Both the position numbers and the translations under genes were made by a program. This document shows positions 18,284 to 27,499 of a stretch of 64,000 nt of DNA, piece by piece. The stretch is from positions 1-64,000 of the forward strand of contig NZ_QPJU01000002.1 of assembly GCF_003337425.1 (NCBI RefSeq). Direction: 5' to 3'. Below the pieces are notes generated by a model. The model made no database searches. It was not told the origin of the DNA and saw only the letters and a program-made list of their open reading frames with translations. How positions within the stretch are numbered: position 1 is the first letter of the stretch; every line of letters begins with the position of its first letter. The DNA is from Extensimonas vulgaris (GTDB taxonomy: Bacteria > Pseudomonadota > Gammaproteobacteria > Burkholderiales > Burkholderiaceae_C).

Positions 18284-18291
18284 TTCCGGCA

Positions 18292-19719
18292 TCAGGCAAA
18301 AACGTCGAGCGCGCGCCGCACGTCCACGCGCGTGCGCAGACCGGCGCCCGAGCTTGCAGGTGCAGCCACGACCAGCCCCTGCGCGCGGCCTGGCCGCCCT
18401 GGCGCTGTCTGCTCCTGCGCTTGCCCGCCGGCAGCCTGTCCCTGGCCTTGCGCCGGGGTGCCTACGCTCGTGCCCGTGAGCACCAGTCCCTGGCCCTGCA
18501 GCAACTCGCGCAGCTGCGCCATGTTCGCGTCGAGCAGTGCGCGCGTCTGCGCCTGGTCGGTCATGAAGTGCACGCGCGCTTCGTTGCCCGTGAGCGACAC
18601 GCTGACCTGCACCGCGGCGCCGCCCTGATCTACGGTCATTTCGGCGTTCTGCGTCGTCTGGTGCACCCAGTAGCTGATCTGCTGCGCAAGCCGGTCATCG
18701 GCCCCGACCTGCGTCGGGTCGGCGAGCACGGCGCCGGCATCGGCAGCGCCCGCGGCCTGCTGCAGCGTCGAACCGAAGGTGCTGCCGCCCACAACGGCCA
18801 CAGCCTGCGGCGCGGCACCGCCGTCTCCCGCGCGGCCTTTGGCGCGCAACCCATCGCCTGCCATGCCCGCAGTGGCTGCGCTGGCCGCGGTGATGAGCGC
18901 ATCGCGCGCTGCGGCTTGGGCCGTCGCTGGCGTGGTCTGCAAGGCGCTGAATGACGGGTCGCTGCGTGGCGCGGCGTCGGCCCCGCGCGCCCCGGCGCTG
19001 GCGGCATCGGTGGGTGTGGCTGGCAGGCCGGCGCCCGCCAGCGCACCGGCGGCGGCGTGGCCGGCGTGCGCCCCAGGCGTGCCGGGTATGCCGGGTATGC
19101 CGGGCGTCGTCGCGGCTTGCGCTGCCGCGCCGTCCACAAGGCCCGCCTGCGCTGCGCTGCGCGCCAGGGTGCGGCGCAAGGCCTGCGGCCCTTGTGGACC
19201 CGGCAGGGTTTGGGGGCCGGCGGTGTCGGCCGCCTGATCGAGCCGCGCCGTCTGCGCAACCAGGCCATGGGGTTGTGCAATGGTGGCCGGCGCGTCGAAC
19301 GCCATGCTGTAGCCTAGACCGGCCAGAAGCCCGTGTTGCGCTGCTTCATCCGCACCATCACCCACCGCAGCGCGCGCCGCGCCCTGGGCAGTGCCATGCA
19401 ATTGCGGGCCAGGACCGAAAATGCCTTGCCAGGCCACCAGTGCAGAAGGGTCGGCCAGGGTGGTGGCAGCGTCCGTCGCCTCATCGCCAGCCGCAGCACC
19501 GCTATTCGAAGGGCCACTTGCAACCTCCTGGCCGGCGGGCACGGCAATGGCTTGCTGCGCTGTGGCGCCATCGAGCGCGAGCAGCAAGGCCGCAAAGCCG
19601 CCACGGCCTTGCGATCCCGCCTGCGTCTTGGGGTCAGCGGCGGCCTTGTCGGATGAGGTCTGCGCAGGCTGCGGCGCGCTGGGCGCAGGCGCAGAGGGGG
19701 CGATGCGTGCAGGTTCCAT
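18292..19719 (-). CDS. fliK: Flagellar hook-length control protein FliK
   Basis: Secreted molecular ruler that sets hook length and switches export specificity. The 475-residue protein is Ala/Gly/Pro-rich and low in complexity for its first two thirds, including a collagen-like GIPGIPGTPG run (about residue 205). The conserved hook-length domain follows: VQVSVSLTGNEARVHFM, then LREL LQGQGLVLTG. ATG 19719 has GGAG at a good 8-base spacing; ATG 19725 is the alternative. It follows fliJ and ends the fliF-K unit. Confidence 0.9.
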   Translation of the reverse strand: MEPARIAPSAPAPSAPQPAQTSSDKAAADPKTQAGSQGRGGFAALLLALDGATAQQAIAVPAGQEVASGPSNSGAAAGDEATDAATTLADPSALVAWQGIFGPGPQLHGTAQGAARAAVGDGADEAAQHGLLAGLGYSMAFDAPATIAQPHGLVAQTARLDQAADTAGPQTLPGPQGPQALRRTLARSAAQAGLVDGAAAQAATTPGIPGIPGTPGAHAGHAAAGALAGAGLPATPTDAASAGARGADAAPRSDPSFSALQTTPATAQAAARDALITAASAATAGMAGDGLRAKGRAGDGGAAPQAVAVVGGSTFGSTLQQAAGAADAGAVLADPTQVGADDRLAQQISYWVHQTTQNAEMTVDQGGAAVQVSVSLTGNEARVHFMTDQAQTRALLDANMAQLRELLQGQGLVLTGTSVGTPAQGQGQAAGGQAQEQTAPGRPGRAQGLVVAAPASSGAGLRTRVDVRRALDVFA

Positions 19720-19745
19720 GGTCATTGCTCCGGGGCGTCGGCGGT

Positions 19746-20213
19746 TCAGGTTGATGGGGTGCGGGCGGCCTGCGTGCGCAGGCGGTGCTGCAGCATGGCG
19801 CGCTCGTCGGTCAGTTTTTGCTCGCGGCGCGCTTGCGATTGCATCTGCTCATGCTCTTTGTGTGATAGCAGCTTGCGCAGGCTCAGCAAGCGCTGCTCGG
19901 CTTTTAGAAGCTTATCCTGCGCCTGCTGCAGGCGCGCGGCGTGGCCCTGCACCACCTGGATTTGCAACTCGGCGGCGTGCTGCAGGCGTCCCATGAACTG
20001 GTAGTGGTGCTGCAGCACCTGCGGCTGCAGGCGCGCATCGGCGCGCGGGCCCCAGCGCGTTTCGGTCTCCTGCGCGTAGGACTGCAGTTGGTCGAGCTGC
20101 GCCTGCGCCGCCTGTTGCGCGGTCTGTGCGCCGCGCAGGCTCTGGCGTGCGGCGTCACGTTCGCGTTCGGCCATTTCGATGGCAAGGCGCAAGGCATTCA
20201 AGGTTTGGTTCAT
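19746..20213 (-). CDS. fliJ: Flagellar export chaperone FliJ
   Basis: A 155-residue protein that is almost entirely coiled coil (Gln/Ala/Arg/Glu-rich heptads from residue 12 to 145), as expected for FliJ. FliJ inserts into the FliI hexamer and escorts export substrates. The ATG overlaps the fliI stop by 4 bases (ATGA). The much longer open frame in the same phase upstream is only the fliI shadow. Confidence 0.9.
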   Translation of the reverse strand: MNQTLNALRLAIEMAERERDAARQSLRGAQTAQQAAQAQLDQLQSYAQETETRWGPRADARLQPQVLQHHYQFMGRLQHAAELQIQVVQGHAARLQQAQDKLLKAEQRLLSLRKLLSHKEHEQMQSQARREQKLTDERAMLQHRLRTQAARTPST

Positions 20214-21607
20214 GGTGAGGCATCCAGCAGTTGCGCCATGGCCTGCACGCTGTGCTCGAGCGTCGCGGCTTCGTACATGTCCTGCTGCAAAAAGGCCGCC
20301 ATCTGCGGCTGCAGGCGGATCGCTTCGTCGAGCTGCGGGTCGGTGCCGGGCACGTAGGCGCCGACCTGGATCAGGTCGCGGCTTTTCTGGTAGCGCGAGT
20401 AGAGCGCGCGAAAGCGCCGCGCTAGCTCGAGGTGCCCCCGCGACACCACGCTGTGCATTACGCGCGAGGCCGATTGTTCGATGTCTATGGCCGGGTAATG
20501 CCCGGCTTCGGCGAGCGCGCGCGAGAGCACGATATGCCCGTCGAGGATGGCGCGCGCGGCGTCGGCGATCGGGTCCTGCTGATCGTCGCCCTCGGACAGC
20601 ACGGTGTAGAACGCCGTGATCGAGCCCACGCCGTGCAGGCCGTTGCCGCTGCGCTCGACGAGCTGCGGCAGCCTGGCAAAGCACGAGGGCGGATAGCCCT
20701 TGGTGGCCGGCGGCTCGCCGATGGCCAGCGCGATCTCGCGTTGCGCCATGGCGTAGCGCGTCAGCGAATCCATGAGCAGCAGCACATGCTGGCCCTGGTC
20801 GCGGAAATGTTCGGCCACGGCCGTGGCATACGCCGCGCCCTGCATGCGCAAGAGCGGCGGCGCGTCGGCCGGCGCCGCGACCACGACCGAGCGTGCACGG
20901 CCTTCGGCCCCGAGGATGTCTTCGATGAATTCCTTGACCTCGCGCCCGCGCTCGCCGATGAGCCCGACCACGATCACGTCGGCCTGCGTGTAGCGCGCCA
21001 TCATGCCCAGCAGCACGCTCTTGCCCACACCCGAGCCCGCGAAAAGCCCCAGGCGCTGGCCGCGCCCCACGGTGAGCAAGGCGTTGATCGCGCGCACGCC
21101 GGTGTCGAGCGGCGTGCGCACGGGATCGCGCTCCATGGCGTTGATCTGGCCGCGGCCCAGCGGCACGGCTGCCACCTCGGCGAGCGGCCCGCCGTGGTCC
21201 AGCGGCTGGCCTTGCGCGTCGACCACGCGCCCGAGCAGGCCCGCGCCCATGGGCAGGCGCAGCACGCTGCCGCGCAGCAGCGCGCGTGGCGGCTCGCCCA
21301 GGCGCGGCACGGGCACGTAGGGCGCGGCCGGCACCACGCTGGCACCACTCGAGAGGCCTTGGGTGTCGCCTGCGGGCATGAGCAGGGCATGGTCGCCCGC
21401 AAAGCCCACGACTTCGGCGAGCACGGGCTCTTGGCCCGGCATTTGCACCGTGCACTGTGACCCCACGGGGGCGCGCAGGCCGCTGGCTTCGAGCACCAGG
21501 CCGGTCAAGCGCGTGAGCGTGCCGCTGCTTTGCAAAGGCAACTCTGCCCGGGCACGCGCGCGCGCCTCTTGCAAAAAGCGCTCCCAGGCGCCGGGTTCAA
21601 TCGCCAT
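20210..21607 (-). CDS. fliI: Flagellum-specific ATP synthase FliI
   Basis: ATPase of the flagellar type III export system, related to F1-beta. The 465-residue protein has Walker [13 protein letters not shown], the sequence [19 protein letters not shown] and Walker [21 protein letters not shown]. The C-terminal helical domain is intact. It overlaps fliH by 11 bases and fliJ by 4, indicating tight translational coupling. Confidence 0.97.
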   Translation of the reverse strand: MAIEPGAWERFLQEARARARAELPLQSSGTLTRLTGLVLEASGLRAPVGSQCTVQMPGQEPVLAEVVGFAGDHALLMPAGDTQGLSSGASVVPAAPYVPVPRLGEPPRALLRGSVLRLPMGAGLLGRVVDAQGQPLDHGGPLAEVAAVPLGRGQINAMERDPVRTPLDTGVRAINALLTVGRGQRLGLFAGSGVGKSVLLGMMARYTQADVIVVGLIGERGREVKEFIEDILGAEGRARSVVVAAPADAPPLLRMQGAAYATAVAEHFRDQGQHVLLLMDSLTRYAMAQREIALAIGEPPATKGYPPSCFARLPQLVERSGNGLHGVGSITAFYTVLSEGDDQQDPIADAARAILDGHIVLSRALAEAGHYPAIDIEQSASRVMHSVVSRGHLELARRFRALYSRYQKSRDLIQVGAYVPGTDPQLDEAIRLQPQMAAFLQQDMYEAATLEHSVQAMAQLLDASP

Positions 21608-22406
21608 GCGTGGCCTCCTGCGCGGGCGTGCTGCGGCCAGCGGCCTGGGGTTCGGACGGCAGTGCCGAGGGCGACTCTGCCGGGGGCGAGGTCTGCCACG
21701 CCGATTCGAGCCCCAGCGCGGCGATGGCGCGTTGCCAGCGTGTTGCGAGCCGCCCGTCGATCACCGTGCCGCCCGACTCGACCAGGCAGCCGCCGGCCGG
21801 CACGCTGGCGTCGGTGACCCATTGCACGCCATTTGCCTGTGCAAAGGCCGCCTGCAGCGCGGCGCCGAGCGCCTCCATGTCGGAGGGGTTCAGGCGCACC
21901 AGTGCGGGGCGGCCTTCGGCGAGCAATTGTTCGACGGCTTCGCGCACCACGGGCAGCAGTGCCTGCGTGTCGGTGGCGAGTTCGCGCCGCACCACCTGGC
22001 GGGCGAGCTCGCACGCCAGCTGCAGCACCTGCTGCGCGAGCTGCTGCTGCAGCGTGTCGAGTGATTGCGCGAAAGACTGGTACACGCCCTGCAGCCGCTC
22101 GGCGGCCTGCTGGCCTTGGTGCGCAATGTAGTCGTCGAGGCGCTGCTGCCATTCGAGGCTGGCTTGCTGGTGGCCCTGCTCCATGCCCGCGGCGAGGCCC
22201 TGGGCGTAGGCTTGGTCGTGCGCTTGCTGCAATTGCGCCGCCAGCTCCTGCGCCGACGGCGTGGTGGCCGCCGCCGGCAGCTCGGCCTCTGCAGGCGGGG
22301 TGTGTACGCCTTCGGCCGTCACGGTGCCGAATTTCCACTGCGTGACGTCGCCCACCTCTTCGCTCGGGATGAAGCGTGCGTAATGGCGCGTGTCAGACGA
22401 GGGCAT
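21597..22406 (-). CDS. fliH: Flagellar assembly protein FliH
   Basis: Regulator of the FliI ATPase and tether to the C-ring. The 269-residue product starts [12 protein letters not shown], a Trp-bearing N-terminus (QWKFGTV) and then the coiled-coil A..G..AG.EQG repeat region (about 68-90). The FliH/HrpE domain extends to about 225, then a Pro/Ser/Ala tail. It overlaps fliG by 14 bases upstream and fliI by 11 downstream. Confidence 0.92.
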   Translation of the reverse strand: MPSSDTRHYARFIPSEEVGDVTQWKFGTVTAEGVHTPPAEAELPAAATTPSAQELAAQLQQAHDQAYAQGLAAGMEQGHQQASLEWQQRLDDYIAHQGQQAAERLQGVYQSFAQSLDTLQQQLAQQVLQLACELARQVVRRELATDTQALLPVVREAVEQLLAEGRPALVRLNPSDMEALGAALQAAFAQANGVQWVTDASVPAGGCLVESGGTVIDGRLATRWQRAIAALGLESAWQTSPPAESPSALPSEPQAAGRSTPAQEATHGD

Positions 22407-23388
22407 CTTCGCCGCCTCCGCTGATGGTGATCTGGCCCTCGTCGGCCAGGCGCCTTATCGTCTTGAGAATTTCTTTTTGCTGCGCCTCGACTTCGGACAG
22501 GCGCATGGGGCCGCGCGATTCGAGGTCTTCGCGTAGCGCTTCGGCCGCACGCGTGGACATGTTGCGGAAAAATTTTTCGCGCACCTCCGGCCCGGCGCCC
22601 TTGAGGGCTACGACCAGCGTTTCCGAGGCCACCTCGCGCAATACGGTCTGGATCGCGCGGTCGTCAAGTTTGAGCACGTCGTCGAAGACGAACATCTTGT
22701 CCATGATTTTTTGCGCCAGGTCGGGGTCGTAGCCGCGGATCGCCTCGATGACGGCGCTCTCCATGGCGCCGCCGAGCAGGTTGATGATTTCCGCGGCCGC
22801 CTTGACCCCGCCGAGCGAGCTCTTGCGCACCTTGTCGCCGCCCGCGAGCACCTGGAACAGCACCTCGTTGAGATCCTTGAGTGCCGTGGGCTGAATGCCC
22901 TCGAGCGTGGCCACGCGCAGCATCACCTCGGCACGCTGGCGTTCGTTGAACTGCTTGAGGATGTCGGCCGCGTGGTCGGGGTCCAGGTGCACGAGGATCG
23001 CGGCGATGATCTGCGGGTGTTCGTTGCGCAGCAGCTCGGCCACGGACAATGGGTCCATCCACTTCAGGCTCTCGATGCCCGAGACGTCACCGCCTTGCAG
23101 GATGCGGTCGATCAGCAGCGCGGCTTTGTCGTCGCCGAGCGCGCGCTTGAGCACCGCGCGCACGTAGTTGCCGGTGTCGGACACGAGCAGGCTTTGCGCC
23201 GCCGCCTCTTGGGTGAAGCGGTTGATGACTTCGTCGACCTTGTCGCGCGAGACGGTGCGCATACGCGCGATGGTCTCGCCGAGCTTTTGCACCTCTTTGG
23301 GCGAGAGGTGCTTGAAGACCTCGGCGGCCTCCTCCTCGCCCAGGGACATCAGCAAAATGGCGGCGTCGTTCAGACCTTGCTCATCCAT
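22393..23388 (-). CDS. fliG: Flagellar motor switch protein FliG
   Basis: Rotor protein that meets the stator and generates torque. From ATG 23388 it is 331 residues, the exact E. coli length. Middle-domain EHPQIIAAILVHLDPDHAAD and the C-terminal charged helix RAIQTVLREVASETLVVALKG are intact. The frame continues to another possible start at 23445 overlapping fliF by 23 bases; the family N-terminus (MDEQGLNDAAILLMSLGE) favours 23388. Confidence 0.96.
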   Translation of the reverse strand: MDEQGLNDAAILLMSLGEEEAAEVFKHLSPKEVQKLGETIARMRTVSRDKVDEVINRFTQEAAAQSLLVSDTGNYVRAVLKRALGDDKAALLIDRILQGGDVSGIESLKWMDPLSVAELLRNEHPQIIAAILVHLDPDHAADILKQFNERQRAEVMLRVATLEGIQPTALKDLNEVLFQVLAGGDKVRKSSLGGVKAAAEIINLLGGAMESAVIEAIRGYDPDLAQKIMDKMFVFDDVLKLDDRAIQTVLREVASETLVVALKGAGPEVREKFFRNMSTRAAEALREDLESRGPMRLSEVEAQQKEILKTIRRLADEGQITISGGGEDALV

Positions 23389-23422
23389 GGCGGCGTCACT
23401 CAATGAAAAAGGGCCAACGATC

Positions 23423-25102
23423 TCACCCTGGCAGGGCGTCGCCATTCACCCAGCTTTTGAGGATATTGGCAACGGCCACGGGGTTCTGTTTGGCCAGGGT
23501 ACGCGCCTCTTCGAGGCGCACTTGTTCGGGTGGCGGGGGCAGGGCCTCGGCGCGGGCCGCAGGCGCCGGCAGGGGCGGGCGCTCGGGTTGCTCGGCTTCG
23601 AGCGCATCGAGTTTGCGCCCGGCCGCAGCGGATTTGCTGCCTTGCAACACGGGGCGCACCAGGCCCCACAGCACCAGCGCGGCGAGCAACACCATGCCGA
23701 TCGGCCATGCATAGCCGCGCAACAGGTCGAGAAATTCAGGGCGCTTCCAAAGTGGCAGCTCGGAGGGCGGCGCGGCGAGCGACTGGAACGGCGCATTCAT
23801 GAGGTTGACCGAATCGCCGCGATCCTTGTTGAAGCCGATGGCGTCACGCACCAGGGCAGTCATCTGCTCGACCTGCTCGGGCGTGAGCGCCTTGGTCACG
23901 GTCTTGCCCTTTTCTTCGAGCGTCTGGTAGTTCACGACCACGGCCGCGGACAGGCGCTTGACGGCGCCGGGGTTTTCGCGCGTCACACGCACGGTTTTGT
24001 CCACTTCGTAGTTGGTGATCGATTCGCGCTTGCTCGCGGCGCCAGCAGCACCCTGCTGCTGGCCGTTGGCCGCCGCCAGCGGCGCCGAGGCGCCATTGAT
24101 GGGGGCGTTTGACGGCCCTGGCGGTTGGTTGCTCGTTGCGCCAGGAACGCCCGCAGGCGGCCCGGGCGGTTGCGGCCCGGTGCTTTCGACCACCTGCTGG
24201 CTGCGCACGGCACTGGCCTCGGGTGCGAGGTTGGGGCGGTGCTGCTCGGAGGTGGACTCGCTCTGGCTGAAATCGACCTCGGCGGTGACCTGGGCCTTTA
24301 CGTTGCCCGGCCCGACGACGGGCTCGAGGATTTCCATGATGCGGCGTGCGTACTGCTGCTCGAGCTGCTGCAGATACGCCAATTGCTGCGCATCGGCGCC
24401 GCTGCCTGCCGCATCGGGCGCTTGCGACAGCAGCTTGCCGCTGTCGTCGAGCACGCTCACGTCTGCGGGCGACATCTCGGGCACGCTCGAAGCGACGAGA
24501 TGCACGATACCGGCGATCTGCGCGCGGTCGAGCGTGCGCCCGGGGTACAGGCTCAGCAGCACCGAGGCCGAGGGCTTTTGCTGTTCGCGGAAAAAACCAT
24601 TTTGATTCGGCAGCGCCAGGTGCACGCGCGCGCTTTGCACCGAGGACAAAGCTTGTATCGAGCGTGTGAGTTCGCCTTCGAGCCCGCGCTGGAAGTTGAC
24701 CCGCTCCTGGAACTGCGTCATGCCGAAGCGGTTGCCGCCCTCCATGATCTCGAAACCCACCACCGAGCCTTTGGGCAAGCCCAGTGTCGCCAGGCGCAGG
24801 CGCACGTCATGCACACGATCGGCAGGCACCAGAATTGCTCCGCCGCCTTCGGAATACTTGTAGGGCACGTTCATTTGCGCGAGCTGCGCGACGATGGCGC
24901 CGCCGTCCTTGTCGCTCAAATTGGTGAACAGCACGCGGTAGTCGGCCTGCCGGCCGAACACCACGGCAGCCACGAGCAGCGCGACGAGCAGGGCCACGCC
25001 CAGTCCCAGGCGCAGGCGCTGGGAGTTGTCCAACGTCGACAGCCGCTGCAGCCAGGGCGCACGCGCCGGCGCGGCGGTGGGTATTTCTGCAAGTTCGGGC
25101 AT
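23423..25102 (-). CDS. fliF: Flagellar MS-ring protein FliF
   Basis: Forms the MS ring, the base of the flagellum. The 559-residue protein has two membrane helices (about 31-50 and 445-465) flanking a periplasmic region. YscJ/FliF blocks include DGGAIVAQLAQMNVPYKYSE and GVVNFQRGLEGELTRSI-type sequence (VNFQRGLEGELTRSIQALSS). The cytoplasmic C-terminus (VRLEEARTLAKQNPVAVANI) binds FliG. It heads the fliFGHIJK unit and diverges from fliE. Confidence 0.96.
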   Translation of the reverse strand: MPELAEIPTAAPARAPWLQRLSTLDNSQRLRLGLGVALLVALLVAAVVFGRQADYRVLFTNLSDKDGGAIVAQLAQMNVPYKYSEGGGAILVPADRVHDVRLRLATLGLPKGSVVGFEIMEGGNRFGMTQFQERVNFQRGLEGELTRSIQALSSVQSARVHLALPNQNGFFREQQKPSASVLLSLYPGRTLDRAQIAGIVHLVASSVPEMSPADVSVLDDSGKLLSQAPDAAGSGADAQQLAYLQQLEQQYARRIMEILEPVVGPGNVKAQVTAEVDFSQSESTSEQHRPNLAPEASAVRSQQVVESTGPQPPGPPAGVPGATSNQPPGPSNAPINGASAPLAAANGQQQGAAGAASKRESITNYEVDKTVRVTRENPGAVKRLSAAVVVNYQTLEEKGKTVTKALTPEQVEQMTALVRDAIGFNKDRGDSVNLMNAPFQSLAAPPSELPLWKRPEFLDLLRGYAWPIGMVLLAALVLWGLVRPVLQGSKSAAAGRKLDALEAEQPERPPLPAPAARAEALPPPPEQVRLEEARTLAKQNPVAVANILKSWVNGDALPG

Positions 25103-25140
25103 GGTGCGTAGGTGCGTAAAAAACTGTGGGGATTTGCCTT

Positions 25141-25167
25141 GGCGCAGACCAAAAAGTCTGCTGCGCC
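25141..25167. promoter_or_regulatory. Inverted repeat in the fliF-fliE divergent spacer
   Basis: GGCGCAGAC (25141-25149) pairs with GTCTGC-T-GCGCC (25156-25167) with one bulged T and a CAAAAA loop. It sits about 40 bases upstream of fliF inside the 217-base divergent promoter region. It could be an operator for a flagellar regulator or a leader hairpin. No clear -24/-12 element is visible. Confidence 0.45.
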
Positions 25168-25319
25168 GACAGGCTGGTAGGGCAGTGTCATTATTCGCGC
25201 GCTCCCCGGGTCTGTTCGTCCGATAAGGCGTTCATTTGACCATCATTTCGGCGCGCTGCAAGGTCGGCGCCGCAATAGCATTGCCCCATCGCTTCGTTCG
25301 ACTTTCCAAGGATATTGCC

Positions 25320-25640
25320 ATGGACCTGCGCATTTCAAGCACCACCGTCCCCCTTGCGGGCGCCGGTCTGGCGCGCCGTGGCGCAGCCCCGCAGGCAGAC
25401 GCGGGCGGCGTCGGCGGTGCGGGCTTTGCCAGCGAACTCAAGGGCGCCTTGCAATCGGTGAGCGCGGCCCAGAACCAGGCCACGCAGCTGCAGCGCGAGG
25501 TGCAGCTCGAAAACCCCGCTGTGAGCCTCGAAGAAACCATGCTCGCGATCCAGAAGGCGCAGATCGGCTTTCAGGCCACGCTCAACGTGCGCAACCGCAT
25601 GGTGCAGGCCTACACCGACATCATGAACATGCAGGTGTGA
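25320..25640 (+). CDS. fliE: Flagellar hook-basal body protein FliE
   Basis: A 106-residue adapter between the MS ring and the rod. The C-terminal FliE pattern VSLEETMLAIQKAQIGFQAT followed by VRNRMVQAYTDIMNMQV is decisive. ATG 25320 has AAGGATATTGCC upstream; the frame extends upstream but without family sequence. It diverges from fliF, the common arrangement in betaproteobacteria. Confidence 0.95.
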   Translation: MDLRISSTTVPLAGAGLARRGAAPQADAGGVGGAGFASELKGALQSVSAAQNQATQLQREVQLENPAVSLEETMLAIQKAQIGFQATLNVRNRMVQAYTDIMNMQV

Positions 25641-25683
25641 TGCCCCGCGCCCGCAAGCGCGCCATGCCCGCTACAGTTGCGGC

Positions 25684-26586
25684 ATGACGCAAAAGCTCAC
25701 CCCTGCAACCACCGCCCTGCTCGTCATCGCGCCGCTGATGTGGGCGGGCAATGCCGTGGCCGGCCGCATGGTGCACACGCTGGTCTCGCCGTTCACGCTC
25801 AATTTTTTGCGCTGGCTGCTGGCCTTCGCGCTGCTGCTGCCGCTGGCCCATGGCGTGCTGCGCCCCGGCAGTGCGCTGTGGGGTCAGTGGCGGCGTTTTG
25901 CGCTGCTCGGGCTGCTGGGCATTGGCCTGTATAACGCGCTGCAATACATGGCGCTGCAGACCTCCACGCCGATCAACGTCACGCTCGTGGGCGCGAGCAT
26001 GCCGGTGTGGATGCTGCTCGTGGGCGCGCTGTTTTTCGGCGCCAGGGTCGCGGCCCGGCAAGTGCTGGGGGCGCTGCTGTCGATCGGCGGTGTGCTGCTG
26101 GTGCTCAGCCGCGGCGAGTGGGCGCAGCTGCTCGCGCTGCGCCTGGTGCCGGGCGACCTGTTCATGCTGCTCGCGGCGATTTCCTGGGCTTTTTACAGCT
26201 GGCTGCTGGTGCGTACCAGCGCTCCGGCGGGCATGCGCGGCGACTGGGCTGGGCTGCTGATGGCGCAGGTGGTCTTCGGCCTGGGCTGGTCGGGCGCGCT
26301 CTCGGCCTTCGAGTGGGCCACGGGGCGTGGGCATGTCACCTGGAATGCGCTCTTCGTCGCGGCGCTCGCGTTCATCGCCATCGGCCCGGCCGTCGTGGCC
26401 TACCGCTGCTGGGGCATAGGCGTGCAGCGCGTGGGGCCGGCCATCGCGAGCTTTTTCTCCAACCTCACGCCGCTGTTCGCGGCGCTGCTTTCGGCGGCAC
26501 TGCTGGGCGAGGCGCCGCAGCTGTTCCATGCTGCGGCCTTTGCGCTGATCGTGGGGGGTATCTGGGTGTCGTCGCAACGGGCCTGA
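25684..26586 (+). CDS. EamA/DMT-family transporter
   Basis: A 300-residue inner-membrane protein with ten predicted helices in two EamA halves (about 8-140 and 155-295). Family features are MWAGNAVAGR near the N-terminus, NALQYMALQTSTPINVTLVG and SFFSNLTPLFAALLSAALLG near the C-terminus. Members export amino acids or other metabolites; the substrate cannot be told from sequence. It follows fliE by 43 bases and converges with the SDR gene. Confidence 0.88.
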   Translation: MTQKLTPATTALLVIAPLMWAGNAVAGRMVHTLVSPFTLNFLRWLLAFALLLPLAHGVLRPGSALWGQWRRFALLGLLGIGLYNALQYMALQTSTPINVTLVGASMPVWMLLVGALFFGARVAARQVLGALLSIGGVLLVLSRGEWAQLLALRLVPGDLFMLLAAISWAFYSWLLVRTSAPAGMRGDWAGLLMAQVVFGLGWSGALSAFEWATGRGHVTWNALFVAALAFIAIGPAVVAYRCWGIGVQRVGPAIASFFSNLTPLFAALLSAALLGEAPQLFHAAAFALIVGGIWVSSQRA

Positions 26587-26613
26587 AGCCCTTGGACGAT
26601 CGCGCGCGACCGA

Positions 26614-27444
26614 TCAGAACGTGCCCGGATAGGCGCCGCCGTCGGGCAGAATGTTCTGCCCCGTGAGGTAGCCGGCCTGCACGCTGCACAAAAAGGCGCA
26701 AATGGCGCCGAACTCCTCGGGTGTGCCGAAACGCCCGGCGGGAACCTGCGCCTGCTGCTGGCGGCGCATTTCCTGCGCGTTGACACCTGCGGCCTGGGCC
26801 ATGGCGACGAGGGTGGCTTCAAGCCGCTCGGTCGCGAACTTGCCCGGCAGCAGGTTGTTGATGGTCACCCCCTGCGCCGCAACCTTGCTGCGCGCGAGAC
26901 CAGCGATGAAACCCGTGAGCCCGCTGCGCGCGCCGTTGGACAGGCCGAGCACGTTGATGGGCGCCTTGACCGCGCCCGAGGTGATGTTGACGATGCGGCC
27001 AAACCCGCGCGCCGCCATGCCATCGACGGTGGCCTTGATGAGCTCGATCGGCGTGAGCATGTTGGCGTCTATGGCGCGCAGCCAGTCGGCGCGCTCCCAG
27101 TCGCGGAAGTCGCCTGGCGGCGGCCCGCCCGCGTTCGTGACCACGATGTCGAAGTCGCGCCCCGGCCCGCCGGGGGCGCCGAACACCGCCGCGCGGCCCT
27201 CGGGCGTGGTGATGTCGGCAGCCACCGCGAGCACCATGGGTTTTAAGCCATTTTGGCCGCTAGCCCTTGATACATCTGCGCTGGAAGCTATCAATTTAGA
27301 TGCTGCCTGCTGCAGGGTGTCGGGCTGGCGCGCGTTGATGACGACGTTCACGCCCTCGCGCACCAGCGCCTGCGCGCAACCAAAGCCCAGCCCCTTGCTC
27401 GCGCCGCACACCAGCGCCCACTTGCCTGCGATTCCTAAATCCAT
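26614..27444 (-). CDS. SDR-family oxidoreductase with atypical active site
   Basis: A 276-residue Rossmann protein: cofactor loop GASKGLG (14-20), NNAG-type block VTNAGGPPPG, and ITSGAVKAP for the catalytic Ser. The usual YxxxK is absent: the corresponding stretch is VLGLSNGARSGLTGF, with Leu/Ser in place of Tyr and Arg near the Lys position. Residues about 50-68 (starting LIASSADVSR) are encoded by a family R repeat copy. Start ATG 27444. It is the last gene of the minus-strand catabolic block; a role as an aromatic or acyl-CoA dehydrogenase is possible but unproven. Confidence 0.78.
   Translation of the reverse strand: MDLGIAGKWALVCGASKGLGFGCAQALVREGVNVVINARQPDTLQQAASKLIASSADVSRASGQNGLKPMVLAVAADITTPEGRAAVFGAPGGPGRDFDIVVTNAGGPPPGDFRDWERADWLRAIDANMLTPIELIKATVDGMAARGFGRIVNITSGAVKAPINVLGLSNGARSGLTGFIAGLARSKVAAQGVTINNLLPGKFATERLEATLVAMAQAAGVNAQEMRRQQQAQVPAGRFGTPEEFGAICAFLCSVQAGYLTGQNILPDGGAYPGTF
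27241..27295. repeat. Family R inverted repeat inside a coding sequence (copy 4)
   Basis: AAGCCATTTTGGCCGCTAGC, then CTTGATACATCTGCGCTGG and AAGCTATCAA match the reverse-complement layout of copy 2. It lies wholly inside the SDR gene in frame, and encodes about 18 residues between beta-2 and the next conserved block of the Rossmann fold. Confidence 0.75.
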
Positions 27445-27499
27445 GACGCGTCTCCTCAAAGAATCAAGACCACGAATATAGGACTTGCGCGCCAGGATT

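Larger units (their letters stand above)
17939..18291. other. fliK-fliL spacer, 353 bases without a gene
   Basis: No coding sequence is supported here. It holds a degenerate copy of the GACTTACGCAAA-ended element (18008-18084) and a degenerate family R repeat (18232-18283). The rest shows nothing I can name. It splits the flagellar genes into two transcription units, so a fliL promoter is expected, but I could not find a clean -24/-12 or sigma-28 match. Confidence 0.6.

Noticed and set aside
19851-19912. Possible family R repeat inside fliJ (GATAGCAGCTTGCGC...)
   Set aside because: Only short blocks agree and the encoded residues fit a normal FliJ coiled coil; the resemblance is probably chance.
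25200-25235. CCGATAA resembling a sigma-28 -10 element before fliE
   Set aside because: No TAAA-type -35 at the right distance, and fliE is usually not a sigma-28 class gene.
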